Below are positions 53,056-63,176 of a stretch of DNA of 64,000 nt, one piece after another (the stretch's first letter is position 1; every line of letters starts with the position of its first letter). The DNA is taken from assembly GCF_017254835.1 (NCBI RefSeq), contig NZ_JAFKCW010000002.1, forward strand, positions 666,592 to 730,591, written 5' to 3'. The notes under the pieces were generated by a model. It made no database searches. It saw only the letters and a list, made by a program, of their open reading frames with translations, and was not told the DNA's origin. Origin of the DNA: Algoriphagus aestuariicola. GTDB taxonomy: Bacteria > Bacteroidota > Bacteroidia > Cytophagales > Cyclobacteriaceae. The position numbers and the translations under genes were made by a program.

Positions 53056-53613
53056 ATGAAACTCTACATCAAATATATGGTCAGCCTGCGCTGCAAAATG
53101 CTGGTAAAGCAAGAGTTGCAAAAACTCGGGATCACCGACATGGGGATAGAGCTTGGCGTTGCCGAGGTGGCGGAGATCAGTCAGGACCAGCGTTCGAAGC
53201 TGAAAGCAAACCTCAAAAAGTCGGGTCTGATCCTACTGGAAGACAAAAAAAGCATCATCATCGAAAAGATCAAAAACCTCATCATCGAGATGATCCACTA
53301 TTCGGAGGAGCTGCCTGCCGTAAACTACTCGGACTACATCGCCGAAAAACTCGGATATGACTACACCTACCTGGCCAATATCTTTTCGGAAGTGAAAGGC
53401 ATTACGATCCAGCAGTTTATCATCAACCACAAGATCGAGCGCGCCAAGGAACTGCTGATCTATGATGAGCTTAGCCTCACAGAGATTTCCTATCGGCTAC
53501 ACTACAGCAGCGTCGCCCATCTGTCCAACCAGTTTAAGAAGATCACCGGCCTCACCCCCACTTTTTACAAGCAGCTGAAAAACAAGCGCAAGCAAAATCT
53601 CGAGGACATTTAG
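53056..53613 (+). CDS. AraC-family DNA-binding protein (short, no sensing domain)
   Basis: 185 residues from the ATG at 53056; a TTG further up is rejected. The N-terminus (KLYIKYMVSLRCKMLVKQELQKLGI) is a Bacteroidota-specific short extension. The C-terminal AraC domain has two helix-turn-helices (SDYIAEKLGYDYTYLANIFSEVKGITIQQFI; SLTEISYRLHYSSVAHLSNQFKKITGLTPTFYK). It should be a transcription regulator acting on nearby genes; the target is not known. The stress-type cluster lies just downstream. Confidence 0.92.
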   Translation: MKLYIKYMVSLRCKMLVKQELQKLGITDMGIELGVAEVAEISQDQRSKLKANLKKSGLILLEDKKSIIIEKIKNLIIEMIHYSEELPAVNYSDYIAEKLGYDYTYLANIFSEVKGITIQQFIINHKIERAKELLIYDELSLTEISYRLHYSSVAHLSNQFKKITGLTPTFYKQLKNKRKQNLEDI

Positions 53614-53912
53614 AAGGCACCAGACAAAATTAATCACGAAGCCTAGACCGTCCCCTTTTCTTGCAGTTGTAATTGTCCCATTTTTTTTGAGAACACGATC
53701 CCCTTTTCAAGGTTGCTTTCCTATTCTGATGGTAAAGGAAGCCTCTGCGACCAATGTCCTCTTGTTGACACTTTGGTTGACATTTTGGCAAATGTGGGAT
53801 ATATGTAAGATCCGTTTTTCTCGATGTAACGCTTATCGGGACTAGGTAGACTAGCTTTGGAAGAGTGGATAGTTCCGCCTAACTGACTGAATGAAAGCCA
53901 CTCCCAAACAAC
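53614..53912. other. Intergenic region after the AraC gene
   Basis: About 300 bp with no coding frame. A TTTGGCAAATGTGGGATATATG-like AT-rich part precedes the Lys-rich gene, but no TAnnTTTG match is present. Confidence 0.4.
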
Positions 53913-54029
53913 ATGTCCAAAGAAAAAGAAGGCAACCAGAAACAAGGCAAAAAAGCGCCGGCTAAAAGTCTGAAAGAAAAAAGGGCTTCCAAAGCCGCCA
54001 AAAGGAAGGAAAAAGACGGGCAGGAATAG
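53913..54029 (+). CDS. Small Lys-rich protein, 38 aa
   Basis: The frame encodes 38 residues (MSKEKEGNQKQGKKAP at the start, RKEKDGQE at the end), with about one third Lys/Arg. Small Lys-rich proteins of this type (KSLKEKRASKAAKRKEK) are common in Bacteroidota and are probably nucleic-acid-binding, though this is inferred. It lies 51 bp upstream of a cupin gene on the same strand and may be in its operon. It is too short for automatic gene callers and easily missed. Confidence 0.6.
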   Translation: MSKEKEGNQKQGKKAPAKSLKEKRASKAAKRKEKDGQE

Positions 54030-54080
54030 CCTTCTCCCCCAAGTAATCCGTCCCGCAATTCACCCAAGCCAAAATTACCC

Positions 54081-54431
54081 ATGGAACATACTGAATTTGA
54101 AAAAGGCCAAGTGTTGAGCCTTGTGGATGCCGTGGAATATATTCCAGGATCCATAGTCACCAAGTCCATCTTGAGAAAGGACACCGGCTATATCACCATA
54201 TCGTCGTTTGATACCGGCGAAACTTGGCAGACCAAGTCCTCCCCCTTTGACAATCTGATCCAGATCATCGACGGGCGGGCGGAAGTCTTTATCGACGAAA
54301 AATCCAACCAGCTCGAAGCGGGCCAGGCGATCATTATCCCTGCCCATGCGGCCAACAGCCTGATGGCGAATACCCGCTTCAAGATGCTCTCCACTCTCAT
54401 CAAGAGTGGCTATGAGGACATTCACCTTTAA
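54081..54431 (+). CDS. Cupin-domain protein
   Basis: 116 residues. The cupin barrel is seen in SILRKDTGYITISSFDTGETW, a Gly-rich loop, IIDGRAEVFIDEKSNQLEAGQAIIIPAHAANSL and a final LSTLIKSGY. The usual His pair of metal cupins (H-x-H) is absent in the first motif, while His is kept in PAHAAN, so it may not bind metal in the classical way. It has no signal peptide. Genes of small, stress-type proteins follow it. Confidence 0.85.
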   Translation: MEHTEFEKGQVLSLVDAVEYIPGSIVTKSILRKDTGYITISSFDTGETWQTKSSPFDNLIQIIDGRAEVFIDEKSNQLEAGQAIIIPAHAANSLMANTRFKMLSTLIKSGYEDIHL

Positions 54432-54449
54432 AACGCATTGCACGAAAGA

Positions 54450-54620
54450 ATGAAAAACGAGTACATCAATAAATACAAGGTGGGGGAAAAGGTGGCTACG
54501 AAAGCCGATCCCAGTGTGGAGCTGACGGTGCGGAAGTATTATGCCGGCATCTACTACTGTGTGTTCGTGGCTTTGCCGCACAAAAAGGAGTTGGCGCTGT
54601 TCGAAAGGGAGCTGCTCTAA
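54450..54620 (+). CDS. Small conserved protein, 56 aa
   Basis: From the ATG at 54450 (a TTG upstream is rejected). The sequence NKYKVGEKVATKADPSVELTVRKYYAGIYYCVFV resembles the short KOW/DUF2158-like proteins with V-x-L-K-S-G-G-type turns, a small SH3-like barrel. It lies 18 bp after the cupin stop, so it is in the same operon. Function unknown. Confidence 0.65.
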   Translation: MKNEYINKYKVGEKVATKADPSVELTVRKYYAGIYYCVFVALPHKKELALFERELL

Positions 54621-54665
54621 AGGAATCGCCTACATCCGATGCAATAAAAAAAACACAAACAAAAA

Positions 54666-55670
54666 ATGACAAATCTTGAAAACCTACCGAAGCGAGTAAA
54701 TGCGCTGCAAAAATTACCGAACATTGCCTACTTGATACTGGTCCACCGATTTCCGGAGCAGTTTAAGCGCCTGTTCAGGGCAATTTACCAGCCGGAAAAC
54801 CACTACCTAATCCATGTGGACAAGAAAGCGGATCCAAAGACCAACTTGATCGTGGAATCCTTTCTGATGGACTATCCCAACACCTATGTGATGGATCGGG
54901 AAAATGTGGGCTGGGGAGGTTTCAGCATGGTACAGTCCGAACTCAACGGGATGCTATACCTGCTGACGCATAATCTTAAATGGGATTTCTTCATCAACCT
55001 GAGCGGACAGGACTTCCCGCTACATTCCCAACGATCGATCCGTGGTTTCTTAGGTAAGCACCCCCGAACAAACTTCATAAAAGCCGACAACCAAGCGCAG
55101 GAGAGACCGGAAACCATGAACCGGATCGACAACCACTTCACAGAGACCCACAATGGCTTCGAGGGCTTTATCTACCGGAGACCCTACATGCAGGGCATCA
55201 CCTCCTACATCGGAGGACAATGGATGATCGTGACACGAGCCTGCTGTGAGTTTCTCTGCTTCAGCCCGGAAGTAAAGAAATTTGAGGACTTCTACCTCAA
55301 CACCCTGCTCGCCGACGAGTCGTTCTTCCAGACTGTGTTGATGAACACTTCCTTTGAAGAGGCTATTGTCAGTGACGACAAAAGAGCCATTATATGGGTG
55401 TCGGATGGCGAAATTAAACTCCGTCCCAAGACCTTCACCATCGATGACTTGGAGTTTTTGGCAAGCTCTGACGACCTATTTGCGAGGAAATTTGATGAAG
55501 GCCTGGACGATAGTATCCTAAGGGCCCTGGAAGGCTTCCTAGAGTCTGACTTCAGCTCGATTTCCTCTGCCGCAGCAGCTCAACCGCTGCCCACTCGCAC
55601 GTTCAAAATCAGTAAAACCGGGGGTCTGACGACCAGAACGCTCCTAGCAACCCCCTTTGACGATGGATAA
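54666..55670 (+). CDS. Core-2/I-branching-type glycosyltransferase (GT14 family)
   Basis: 334 residues. The GT14 motifs are ILVHRFPEQFKRLFRAIYQPENHYLIHVDKK, the acceptor-site GWGGFSMV, and INLSGQDFPLHSQRSIRGFL. It should add GlcNAc or xylose to a glycan or surface polymer; it has no membrane anchor or signal. The gene's end overlaps the CsbD-like gene (ATGGATAA), so they are coupled. Confidence 0.9.
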   Translation: MTNLENLPKRVNALQKLPNIAYLILVHRFPEQFKRLFRAIYQPENHYLIHVDKKADPKTNLIVESFLMDYPNTYVMDRENVGWGGFSMVQSELNGMLYLLTHNLKWDFFINLSGQDFPLHSQRSIRGFLGKHPRTNFIKADNQAQERPETMNRIDNHFTETHNGFEGFIYRRPYMQGITSYIGGQWMIVTRACCEFLCFSPEVKKFEDFYLNTLLADESFFQTVLMNTSFEEAIVSDDKRAIIWVSDGEIKLRPKTFTIDDLEFLASSDDLFARKFDEGLDDSILRALEGFLESDFSSISSAAAAQPLPTRTFKISKTGGLTTRTLLATPFDDG

Positions 55671-55857
55671 ACCAATCATAACCCGAAGTTGGAGGGAGCA
55701 AAAGGCAATGCTCAAGCAGAGATTCTCGACGCTGCTCGACACAGATTTTGAGTTCGGTGAAGGGCAGCGGGAAAAAATGCTGGATCGCCTCTCGAAGAAG
55801 TTGAAGAAAACCAGGCTTGAACTAAAGCTCCTATTTGACGAGCTCCAAACCTATTGA
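55663..55857 (+). CDS. CsbD-like general stress protein, 64 aa
   Basis: From the ATG at 55663. SWREQKAMLKQRFSTLLDTDFEFGEGQREKMLDRLSKKLKKTRLELKLL matches the CsbD layout (W-x-E-x-K-x-x-L-K-Q at the start and a G-x-x-E-x-x-x-x-R-x-x-K region later). It should be a small cytosolic stress protein of unknown biochemical role. It overlaps the glycosyltransferase by 8 bp and lies next to the desaturase. Confidence 0.75.
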   Translation: MDKPIITRSWREQKAMLKQRFSTLLDTDFEFGEGQREKMLDRLSKKLKKTRLELKLLFDELQTY

Positions 55858-55919
55858 TGCCAGACACAGCTCAGCCCTTACAGGCGAGGTGGCGGCATTC
55901 AATCCTAAAGAACAAACAA

Positions 55920-57014
55920 ATGAAAACGCTAAAATTCCAGAGGCAAGAGAATGCCGAGTTTATGAAAGCCCTCCGGGGACGAGTGAATGACTATTTCAAA
56001 ACGAACAACAAAACCATCTATGGCAACACAAGCATGGTAGTAAAGACAGTAGTTATGCTCTCCCTTTTCTTTGCTCCACTCGTAATCATCGGCACTGGCT
56101 GGGTTTCTAGTCCATTGCCACTATTCGCCCTCTACATCGCCGCTGGCCTGGGAATGGCCGGAGTCGGGATGGGCGTGATGCACGACGCGATTCACGGCTC
56201 CTATTCTAAGAACAAGACAGTCAACAAGCTCGTGGGATATACGATGAACCTCATCGGTGCCAATGCGAATGTCTGGAAGATCCAGCACAACGTACTCCAT
56301 CACACATATACCAACATCGACCAAGCGGACGACGACATGAATGCGCCGTTTTTCCTGCGCTTTTCCCCACACGCCAAGCGCTATTGGATCCATCGCTTCC
56401 AGTACCTCTACGTGTGGATTTTCTATGGCTTGTCCACGCTATCGTGGATCACTGCCAAAGATTTCATCAGGGCAGCCCGCTACCGAAAGATGGGTTTCTT
56501 CAAAGACCGAAGGGAATTTCGCAGGACACTCTACAAAATCATCTCCTGGAAAATACTCTATTATTCCTACGCATTGGCCTTGCCATTGATCATGGTTCCC
56601 CTGCCCGCATGGATCATCGTCCTGGCTTTTCTAAGTATGCACTTCGTCACCGGCATCTGCATCAGCATGGTGTTTCAGACCGCCCACATTGTGTCTGAGA
56701 CCTCCTTTCCGCTGCCTGAGCCAAACGGGAAAGTCAGCGAGGATTGGGCTGTTCACCAGCTGGCCACGACCAGCAATTATGCACCCAAAAGCAATTGGCT
56801 CTCCTGGATGATCGGCGGGCTCAACTTCCAAGTCGAGCATCACCTATTCCCCAATATCTGCCACGTCCATTATCGCAGCCTTTCGAAGATTGTCTCCCAG
56901 ACTGCCAAGGAATACAACTTGCCTTATTACGTCAAAAAGTCTTTTGGAGGAGCGCTCCTCAGCCATATCAAGATGCTTCAGCGGCTGGGTGCCCCAAAAC
57001 AGATCGGGGCTTAG
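55920..57014 (+). CDS. Membrane fatty acid desaturase
   Basis: 364 residues from the ATG at 55920, the start which fits the family's MKTLKF-type N-terminus; an upstream ATG at 55857 overlaps the CsbD stop and adds 21 residues. The three His boxes are complete: HDAIHG, HNVLHH and QVEHH, with four membrane segments. It introduces a double bond into acyl chains at the inner membrane using di-iron and a redox partner. In the CsbD/GT14 run it suggests adaptation to cold or osmotic stress (inference). Confidence 0.94.
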   Translation: MKTLKFQRQENAEFMKALRGRVNDYFKTNNKTIYGNTSMVVKTVVMLSLFFAPLVIIGTGWVSSPLPLFALYIAAGLGMAGVGMGVMHDAIHGSYSKNKTVNKLVGYTMNLIGANANVWKIQHNVLHHTYTNIDQADDDMNAPFFLRFSPHAKRYWIHRFQYLYVWIFYGLSTLSWITAKDFIRAARYRKMGFFKDRREFRRTLYKIISWKILYYSYALALPLIMVPLPAWIIVLAFLSMHFVTGICISMVFQTAHIVSETSFPLPEPNGKVSEDWAVHQLATTSNYAPKSNWLSWMIGGLNFQVEHHLFPNICHVHYRSLSKIVSQTAKEYNLPYYVKKSFGGALLSHIKMLQRLGAPKQIGA

Positions 57015-57159
57015 TTGCCAGGCCTTTCTTGATTTGACATGCGACCTTCCAATGCAAACTTGGAATCCGTGACTCCCCCTACCTCCTATTGCATATCACC
57101 GACTCTAAAAATTCCCCACATGCAATTATTGGCTGGCGCAGGATGCTAATTGCGCTTGG

Positions 57160-57177
57160 CAGTCCTATATTCAGGAC
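57160..57177. promoter_or_regulatory. Operator-like inverted repeat before the GH106-like gene
   Basis: The inverted pair AGTCCT and AGGACT around ATATTC lies about 20 bp before the start at 57198. It is only partly kept in the relic copy at 52633-52756. Confidence 0.4.
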
Positions 57178-57197
57178 TTGACCACTAGTAAAAACCC

Positions 57198-59864
57198 ATG
57201 ATAACGAAAAGACTGGCGCTCTTTCTTCTCCTGTTCTGCCTAAACTTTTTGACGCTCCAAGCCCAAAGCACCAAAGCTTGGACACGCTGGTGGTGGATGG
57301 GCTCGGCAGTGAGCAAAGCCGGTATAAAAGCCCAGTTGACGGCCTTTCAGCAGGCAGGGATAGGCGGCGTAGAGATCACGCCCATCTATGGAGTAAAGGG
57401 ACAGGAGGAAAATTTCCTACCATTTCTTTCCCCTCAGTATTTAGAAATGCTGGAATACACTACGCATCTGGCCGACAGTCTCGGAATGGGGGTAGATATG
57501 GTGCTGGGGACAGGTTGGCCCTACGGAGGCCCCCAGGTGGAGCCTGAGCATGCAGCAAAGCGGCTAGAACATCAATCCTTTGAGGTGAAAGCCGGAGAAA
57601 CCTTTGACCAGGTGTTGAATGCACAAAACCCAAACTCCAAACTGGAGGCTGTAGTTGCATACGGACAGGGGGACTTTTACCTCAACCTCGGTGACAAAGT
57701 ACAAGGAGACCGCTTGCTTTGGACAGCAGATCGGGATGTAAAAGTCTACGCGGTGTATGAAGCCAAGACTGGGCAGAAAGTCAAGCGGGCAGCGCCCGGC
57801 GGAGAAGGCTACACCTTGGACCATTATTCCCGCGCAGCCTTTACAGACTATGTGGTACTCTATGACGAAAAGCTGAAAGCCTCCATCCGTGCAATCTTCA
57901 ACGATAGCTTCGAAGTGTACGGGGCGGATTTTACGCTAGGCTTTTTTGACGTTTTTGAAAAACTAAGGGGTTATGATCTCAAGCCTTACCTGAATCTGTT
58001 GATCGAAAAAGTGGATTCTGAACTGGCCAACCGAGTACGCAGCGACTACCGGGAAACCTTGGGCGACTTGCTCAAAGTTGAATTTGATCGACCTTGGACC
58101 GCTTGGGCCCATTCCAAAGGCTTTCTGACCAAGCTCCAAGCCCACGGATCTCCCGGCAACCTCCTTGACCTCTACGCCTCAGCGGATATTCCCGAATGCG
58201 AGACCTTTGGCTCCATGCCTTTTGACATCCCAGGTTTGAGACGGGAAGAAAGCGATATCCGGCCGGGCGATGCAGATCCCATGATGCTCAAGTTTTCTTC
58301 TTCTGCCGCCCACATGACAGGCAAGCCCCTGGTTTCCTCGGAAACCTTTACATGGCTTCGCGATCATTTCAAAACCGCGCTTTCCCAGACCAAGCCGGAG
58401 CTGGAAGAACTTTTTCTCAGCGGAATCAACCATATTTTCCTCCATGGCGCCACCTACACCGATCCCCAAGCGGAGTGGCCGGGGTGGAAGTTTTATGCCT
58501 CGGTCAACTTCAGTCCGCAGCTGTCTATCTGGCGAGATGCTTCAGCCCTGTTCAACTACATTGAAAACTGTCAACGCATCCTGCAAAGCGGGCAACCGGA
58601 CAATGAGATCGCACTCTATTGGCCGGTCTATGACAATTGGGCAAAATACTACGAAGGCAATACGTTTTTCCAATTCAAGATCCACTCCCTGAACGAATGG
58701 CTGCTGGAGACGCCGTTTTACCGAGCTGGCCAGAAACTGATGAAGGAAGGCTACTCTCTAGACTTTTTCTCAGATGAATTTCTGCAAGGTGCCCGCGTGG
58801 AAAATGGACAAATTATCTTCCCCGGCGGAAGTTATCAAGCTGTCATCGTGCCTGAGGTGGCTCATATGCCCATTGAGACCCTTCGCAAGCTGTTGGAGCT
58901 GAAAGATTCCGGTGGGCAGGTGATCTTTCTGGGAAAGCCCAAATCGGTGCCCGGCCACTTTGATTTGGAGCAAAGACTGACTCAACTGAAGAAGATGAAC
59001 AACGCGGTGGAAGTCTCCGAAGATCTGTTGGAAACCCTAAAAGCCGAACGAATCATGGCGGAAATGCTGGTGGATAGTGGATTGAAATTTATTCGCAGAA
59101 AAACCGAAGAAGGACACAGCTATTTTTTGGTCAATCATTTGGCTCAATATGTCGATGCATTTGTTCCGGTTAATGTGAAAAGCGATAGCTATGCGCTTTT
59201 TGACCCGGATACAGAAAGGACGGGGCTTGCCCAAACCCGAACTGTCGACGGCAAAACGCTAGTCAGAATACAGCTCAAAGCCGGAAAGTCACTGTTCATC
59301 CAGACGGGGAAAAGTGGGTCAACAGAAAAATGGGTGTATTGGAAAGCGTCAGGAACCGCCAAGACGATTTCAGGGCCATACCAGCTGAGCTTTCTGGAAG
59401 GGGGACCTAGTATTCCTGCTCCCCAAAAACTGACGGAGCTAAAATCCTGGACGGAGCTGAATGCTGAAGCCGAAGCTTTCAGCGGCACCGCTGTCTACGA
59501 GTTAAGCTTTGACAAACCCGCGGGAAAATCGGACGCCTGGCTGCTGCAGCTTCCCGATGTGAGGGAAAGCGCCCGGATATATCTCAACGATGAATACCTC
59601 GGCACGCTCTGGGCCAATCCTTTCGAGATCGTCTTGCCTGAGCTCAAAGACCAGGACAATCGCCTTCGAATCGAAGTCACCAACCTCTCTGCCAACCGGA
59701 TTCGAGCTTTGGAACTCTCGGGAAAGGAATGGAAGATCTTCCACGAGATCAACATGGTCAACAAGGACTATCAGCCCTTTGACGCTAAAGTCTGGAACCC
59801 GATGCCTTCTGGACTGATTGGTGAGCTTAGAATTCAGGGAATGAATGAAGATGGAGTTCGATAA
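57198..59864 (+). CDS. GH106-like secreted glycoside hydrolase (alpha-L-rhamnosidase type)
   Basis: 888 residues with a signal peptide (RLALFLLLFCLNFLTLQAQ). The N-terminal WTRWWWMGSAVS and AGIGGVEITPIYGVKG are hallmarks of the GH106/DUF4982-type family. Further Trp/Gly-rich motifs (VLGTGWPYGGPQVEPEHA, ETFTWLRDH, FLHGATYTDPQAEWPGWKFY) and a C-terminal beta-sandwich (LRIEVTNLSANRIRALE) follow. GH106 enzymes remove rhamnose from pectic or bacterial glycans; the substrate here is inferred only. The chain is somewhat shorter than the 1,000-residue members. It has its own unit, and a relic of its 5' end lies at 52.6 kb. Confidence 0.88.
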   Translation: MITKRLALFLLLFCLNFLTLQAQSTKAWTRWWWMGSAVSKAGIKAQLTAFQQAGIGGVEITPIYGVKGQEENFLPFLSPQYLEMLEYTTHLADSLGMGVDMVLGTGWPYGGPQVEPEHAAKRLEHQSFEVKAGETFDQVLNAQNPNSKLEAVVAYGQGDFYLNLGDKVQGDRLLWTADRDVKVYAVYEAKTGQKVKRAAPGGEGYTLDHYSRAAFTDYVVLYDEKLKASIRAIFNDSFEVYGADFTLGFFDVFEKLRGYDLKPYLNLLIEKVDSELANRVRSDYRETLGDLLKVEFDRPWTAWAHSKGFLTKLQAHGSPGNLLDLYASADIPECETFGSMPFDIPGLRREESDIRPGDADPMMLKFSSSAAHMTGKPLVSSETFTWLRDHFKTALSQTKPELEELFLSGINHIFLHGATYTDPQAEWPGWKFYASVNFSPQLSIWRDASALFNYIENCQRILQSGQPDNEIALYWPVYDNWAKYYEGNTFFQFKIHSLNEWLLETPFYRAGQKLMKEGYSLDFFSDEFLQGARVENGQIIFPGGSYQAVIVPEVAHMPIETLRKLLELKDSGGQVIFLGKPKSVPGHFDLEQRLTQLKKMNNAVEVSEDLLETLKAERIMAEMLVDSGLKFIRRKTEEGHSYFLVNHLAQYVDAFVPVNVKSDSYALFDPDTERTGLAQTRTVDGKTLVRIQLKAGKSLFIQTGKSGSTEKWVYWKASGTAKTISGPYQLSFLEGGPSIPAPQKLTELKSWTELNAEAEAFSGTAVYELSFDKPAGKSDAWLLQLPDVRESARIYLNDEYLGTLWANPFEIVLPELKDQDNRLRIEVTNLSANRIRALELSGKEWKIFHEINMVNKDYQPFDAKVWNPMPSGLIGELRIQGMNEDGVR

Positions 59865-60131
59865 GAGGGAACGAAACATCTTATATCTGAGAAACAATTA
59901 TCATCAATAACAGTTGCCCCGGACAAATTTAAGCCAGAGGCAATTCTCTTGGGCGGGGTTGTTCTACCGGGAAGAATTCCATTGGTGCATACTTTAAGTC
60001 AATGGCTCCATGCAAGGATTTCGGAGCGAGAGCACTATTCGAAAAATCCGCAAAACAGAATCATGAAGGATGGGTGACTGTCACCGGGTCATCAATCCCG
60101 TCCATAAAGGATGGCAGCTAACTAAACAATT

Positions 60132-62423
60132 TCAATAGCCCGCTGCCCTAGTCAGCATTCTCTCATTGGCCAAAACTCCATCAATAACCTCATAGAGCTT
60201 CCAGTTATCCTGATCCAGTTCAACTAGCCTCCAGCTTCGTTTGGGATTGACCAGATCCTTTTTCACTTCCTTTGGGAAGGCATTGGCAGACCTAGCGTTT
60301 TCCCAAGTTCGGATTACTCGAAAAATCGCGTCTTTCTCGGGGCAGCTTTCCACATCTTCCTGGTTCAAGATCAAGCTATAGGTCGACCCTATTCCCACCG
60401 AGACGGCTTGGATGTGTTCGTATTCTTCTACTTTTGAGTTTGCCGTGATTCGGAAATTCCCTCCCATACCTACCGGGAAAAAATTGGCATAGGTCACATC
60501 CCTGAGGTCTTTGCCCTGGCTGGTGCTGCTTCCCCATTCTCTGGTCTCTGCATCATAGAGGTTTTTGCCGCCGCCTACATTCCAGATGCTCTGGTAGTGC
60601 CAAGACCCTTCGGAAAGCGTCGCACCGGTGAATCGGATGTGCGGGACACCACGCTTCTCCGCGGCATCAAACATGGTCCGGAAGAAACGCTTGGTAGAGT
60701 AATAGCCGTGGCCGTTGTTGAACAAAAACTCCTGCCCGTCAAAATCATAGTAGGACAGGCCATTGACTGCGCAGACATCCGCGTAGTGTTTGGCGATCTC
60801 ATCCTGCAACTGCAAGTTGGGCACCACACCCTCATATCCCCAGCCCACGGTCACCTGGAGCTTGTAGATCGTGTCATTTTGACTATGGGCTGATTTTTGG
60901 GTATCCCAGTAGCCACGGGTGACGTTTAGAAGTCGATGGGGAGCAGACTCCGACACGCCCAGATAGTGGATCAGCTCCTTTCCTATCTTCACGATGTTCA
61001 ATTCTTTGGTATGCCCTTCCCAACTCCCGATTTCATCCAAGTAGGTCGGATCGTCGACGTAGATCAGCGTGTCAGTTGCGTTGATCTCTTTGGCCAAGAG
61101 GCGTTTCTGTTGATACCATATACTGTCACTGGGAATTGGACTTGTATCCTTTGTGCCAGGAGCCATGGAATTGGTAATGGTGGTCCGGCCGATCGTAATT
61201 CCCAGCTTTGCGGCCCTATCGGAAAACTCCCGATGGGAAAGCGCTCCTGAGCTAAGTTTAATCGTCTTTTTCGCAAAGTCCTTTCCATCTATGTATCCTT
61301 CGTTTCCGCGATCAGGTCTGAGGAAACCCTGATCATAGAGGCTGACCGTTTTGAATCCCAGTCTATTGGTATAGGAAAGGATGCTGTCATAGCGGCCTCC
61401 GTGGGTCAAGGCATCGGGCTTATAGGCTGCGGGATCTTTCACCCACTTTCCGCTGACTTTGGGATAGGGCAATCCTTCATCCAGGACAATGGTTTGGATT
61501 ACATCCATCAGGGCAAGATCATCCGGACTTCCCCAAAAAGCTACGGAAGAGCCTATAAAGTCCACCCCAGGGACCCGCTGCACTTGCAGATGGTTGGGGA
61601 TATTGGCTTTCATATTGGGGATGAGGGAAAACAATACTTCCCGCTCACGGTCCCGATCCCGGGAATGGTAGGCAATGGAAATTCGACCCTTGTGGTCCAC
61701 CGCGGCGGCGTTGCCATACATGATTCGGTAATACGGCTCCTTGTGCGCATAAAACGCAACATCGCTTATTCCGTCACCTCCAAGGGTGAAAATCTGCCCC
61801 TCGTGAAGGTGTTCGGGCAGCGGAAACCGAGTCGAATCTGGAGAGTGGATGATGTATTGAAACGGTGCAGCATCCCCTATGGTAGTGGACAGCCCACCGA
61901 GGGTGTTTTCGTCAAGGGCCATTAAGCCGATGGCGTAATTTACCGCCTCGCTGGTATCCCGGGCCACCCCGATGATTTCCCCCAAAAGATTGGTGATATT
62001 GGTGTGGATGCTACCCCATTCGATGTCATCGACGCCGTTGCGGGGGCTGAGGGACTCCAGGGTCAGCTTCAGATATTTATCCTTGGGCTCGACTCTGACC
62101 GTAGCCACGGAACCATTGTCATAGCTTAGTTCCAGCTTGCTATAAGAAGAATTGTATACCGCCTTTATCGGTTCGAAATATTGCTGTCTTTCCTCATCAT
62201 ACAGCCTCATCAAAGGCGAAGGTTTGTCTGCGGGGCTAAACTCCCGACGGGAACCGGTGGCGATATCCTGCATGCTAATGACATATCCCCGCTCGTCAAT
62301 CTTCACCTTGAAATATTCTGTACTGAAGACCACTTCGCTGTTGATTTTACTACCCAGCAACACTAAGCAGGATAACAGGGTAGCCAAAAGGATAGCTTGA
62401 TTTTTTCTTTCGATTTTTTTCAT
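60132..62423 (-). CDS. Large secreted protein, likely TIM-barrel glycoside-hydrolase-like
   Basis: 763 residues with an N-terminal hydrophobic segment (AILLATLLSCLVLLGSKI) that may be a signal or anchor. A beta-rich N-terminal domain (about 30-260) precedes a region that looks like a (beta/alpha)8 barrel: RLGFKTVSLYDQGFLRP, LGITIGRTTITNSM, and SYYDFDGQEFLFNNGHGYY, which carries a candidate acidic catalytic cluster. I cannot name a GH family with confidence. It lies on the opposite strand from the GH106-like gene, so the two are convergent. Confidence 0.7.
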   Translation of the reverse strand: MKKIERKNQAILLATLLSCLVLLGSKINSEVVFSTEYFKVKIDERGYVISMQDIATGSRREFSPADKPSPLMRLYDEERQQYFEPIKAVYNSSYSKLELSYDNGSVATVRVEPKDKYLKLTLESLSPRNGVDDIEWGSIHTNITNLLGEIIGVARDTSEAVNYAIGLMALDENTLGGLSTTIGDAAPFQYIIHSPDSTRFPLPEHLHEGQIFTLGGDGISDVAFYAHKEPYYRIMYGNAAAVDHKGRISIAYHSRDRDREREVLFSLIPNMKANIPNHLQVQRVPGVDFIGSSVAFWGSPDDLALMDVIQTIVLDEGLPYPKVSGKWVKDPAAYKPDALTHGGRYDSILSYTNRLGFKTVSLYDQGFLRPDRGNEGYIDGKDFAKKTIKLSSGALSHREFSDRAAKLGITIGRTTITNSMAPGTKDTSPIPSDSIWYQQKRLLAKEINATDTLIYVDDPTYLDEIGSWEGHTKELNIVKIGKELIHYLGVSESAPHRLLNVTRGYWDTQKSAHSQNDTIYKLQVTVGWGYEGVVPNLQLQDEIAKHYADVCAVNGLSYYDFDGQEFLFNNGHGYYSTKRFFRTMFDAAEKRGVPHIRFTGATLSEGSWHYQSIWNVGGGKNLYDAETREWGSSTSQGKDLRDVTYANFFPVGMGGNFRITANSKVEEYEHIQAVSVGIGSTYSLILNQEDVESCPEKDAIFRVIRTWENARSANAFPKEVKKDLVNPKRSWRLVELDQDNWKLYEVIDGVLANERMLTRAAGY

Positions 62424-63176
62424 TAATCCGATATGTATCTGAAAGTTATGATTTTCCGAAACAGCCTTAGAAATGAACTATGGCTGGCTGACGATTCTGT
62501 TTTCAACCCGATCATCGGCTACGCTCCATATGACAATCGGAAATTTTGACACAGCCGCTTTCGGGCATCGGTAAGCGTGATTATGGCAAGGAGCCCAGTC
62601 CCCAAACCAGCTATTTCTCTACCCATCGAATTCAAGACAGAGCGATATTTCAATGCATTCAACATGACATCTATGGTCCAGGTGCATGATATCATTCCCG
62701 CGTTTTCCTTCGGAGACAAAACTATTCTGAATTAGTACAAAACCATTTTGGGACCGGTTGTAACTTTAGTCGGCGTCAAACATAACCATAAATTCCGTCT
62801 AGGATGAATGCGTTTTTCAAAACACATGCCATGGACAGCGCTATTCTGCTGCAAGGGAGGCACGACTATTATCTGTCGTTGCAATTTGTATCCTTGGTGC
62901 TGACCTGACGAGTCTGAAAAGTACAATTCCTTTCAACAAAAAAAGCCCTTCCACCAAGTGGCGGAAGAGCCGCATTCATCGATGACTTTTGGAATTGCCT
63001 TACCCCCGGGAGAATAACCTCATTGTTGACTCGAACAAGCTTTCAGTCAATAAATAAAACGTTTCCGAGTAACAACTCCTGACCACCCAACTTGCTGCCG
63101 GATTCGTTGCAGGCTGATCGTAGCTTTCTTTGAAGTTTCAGGGCTAGACCTCAAGTAAAAAAGCTGGGCAGAGAAA
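62424..63176. other. Long intergenic region, no gene accepted
   Basis: About 750 bp with short frames on the minus strand that show no family features. It holds a hairpin at 62945-62972 and AT-rich stretches. It could contain a small RNA, but nothing specific supports that. Confidence 0.45.
62938..62975 (-). terminator. Possible terminator downstream of the small gene at 63177
   Basis: Read on the minus strand, GCTCTTCCGCCACTTGGTGG pairs imperfectly with its arm GAAGGGC and runs into TTTTTTT. It is about 200 bp past the stop codon. Confidence 0.5.
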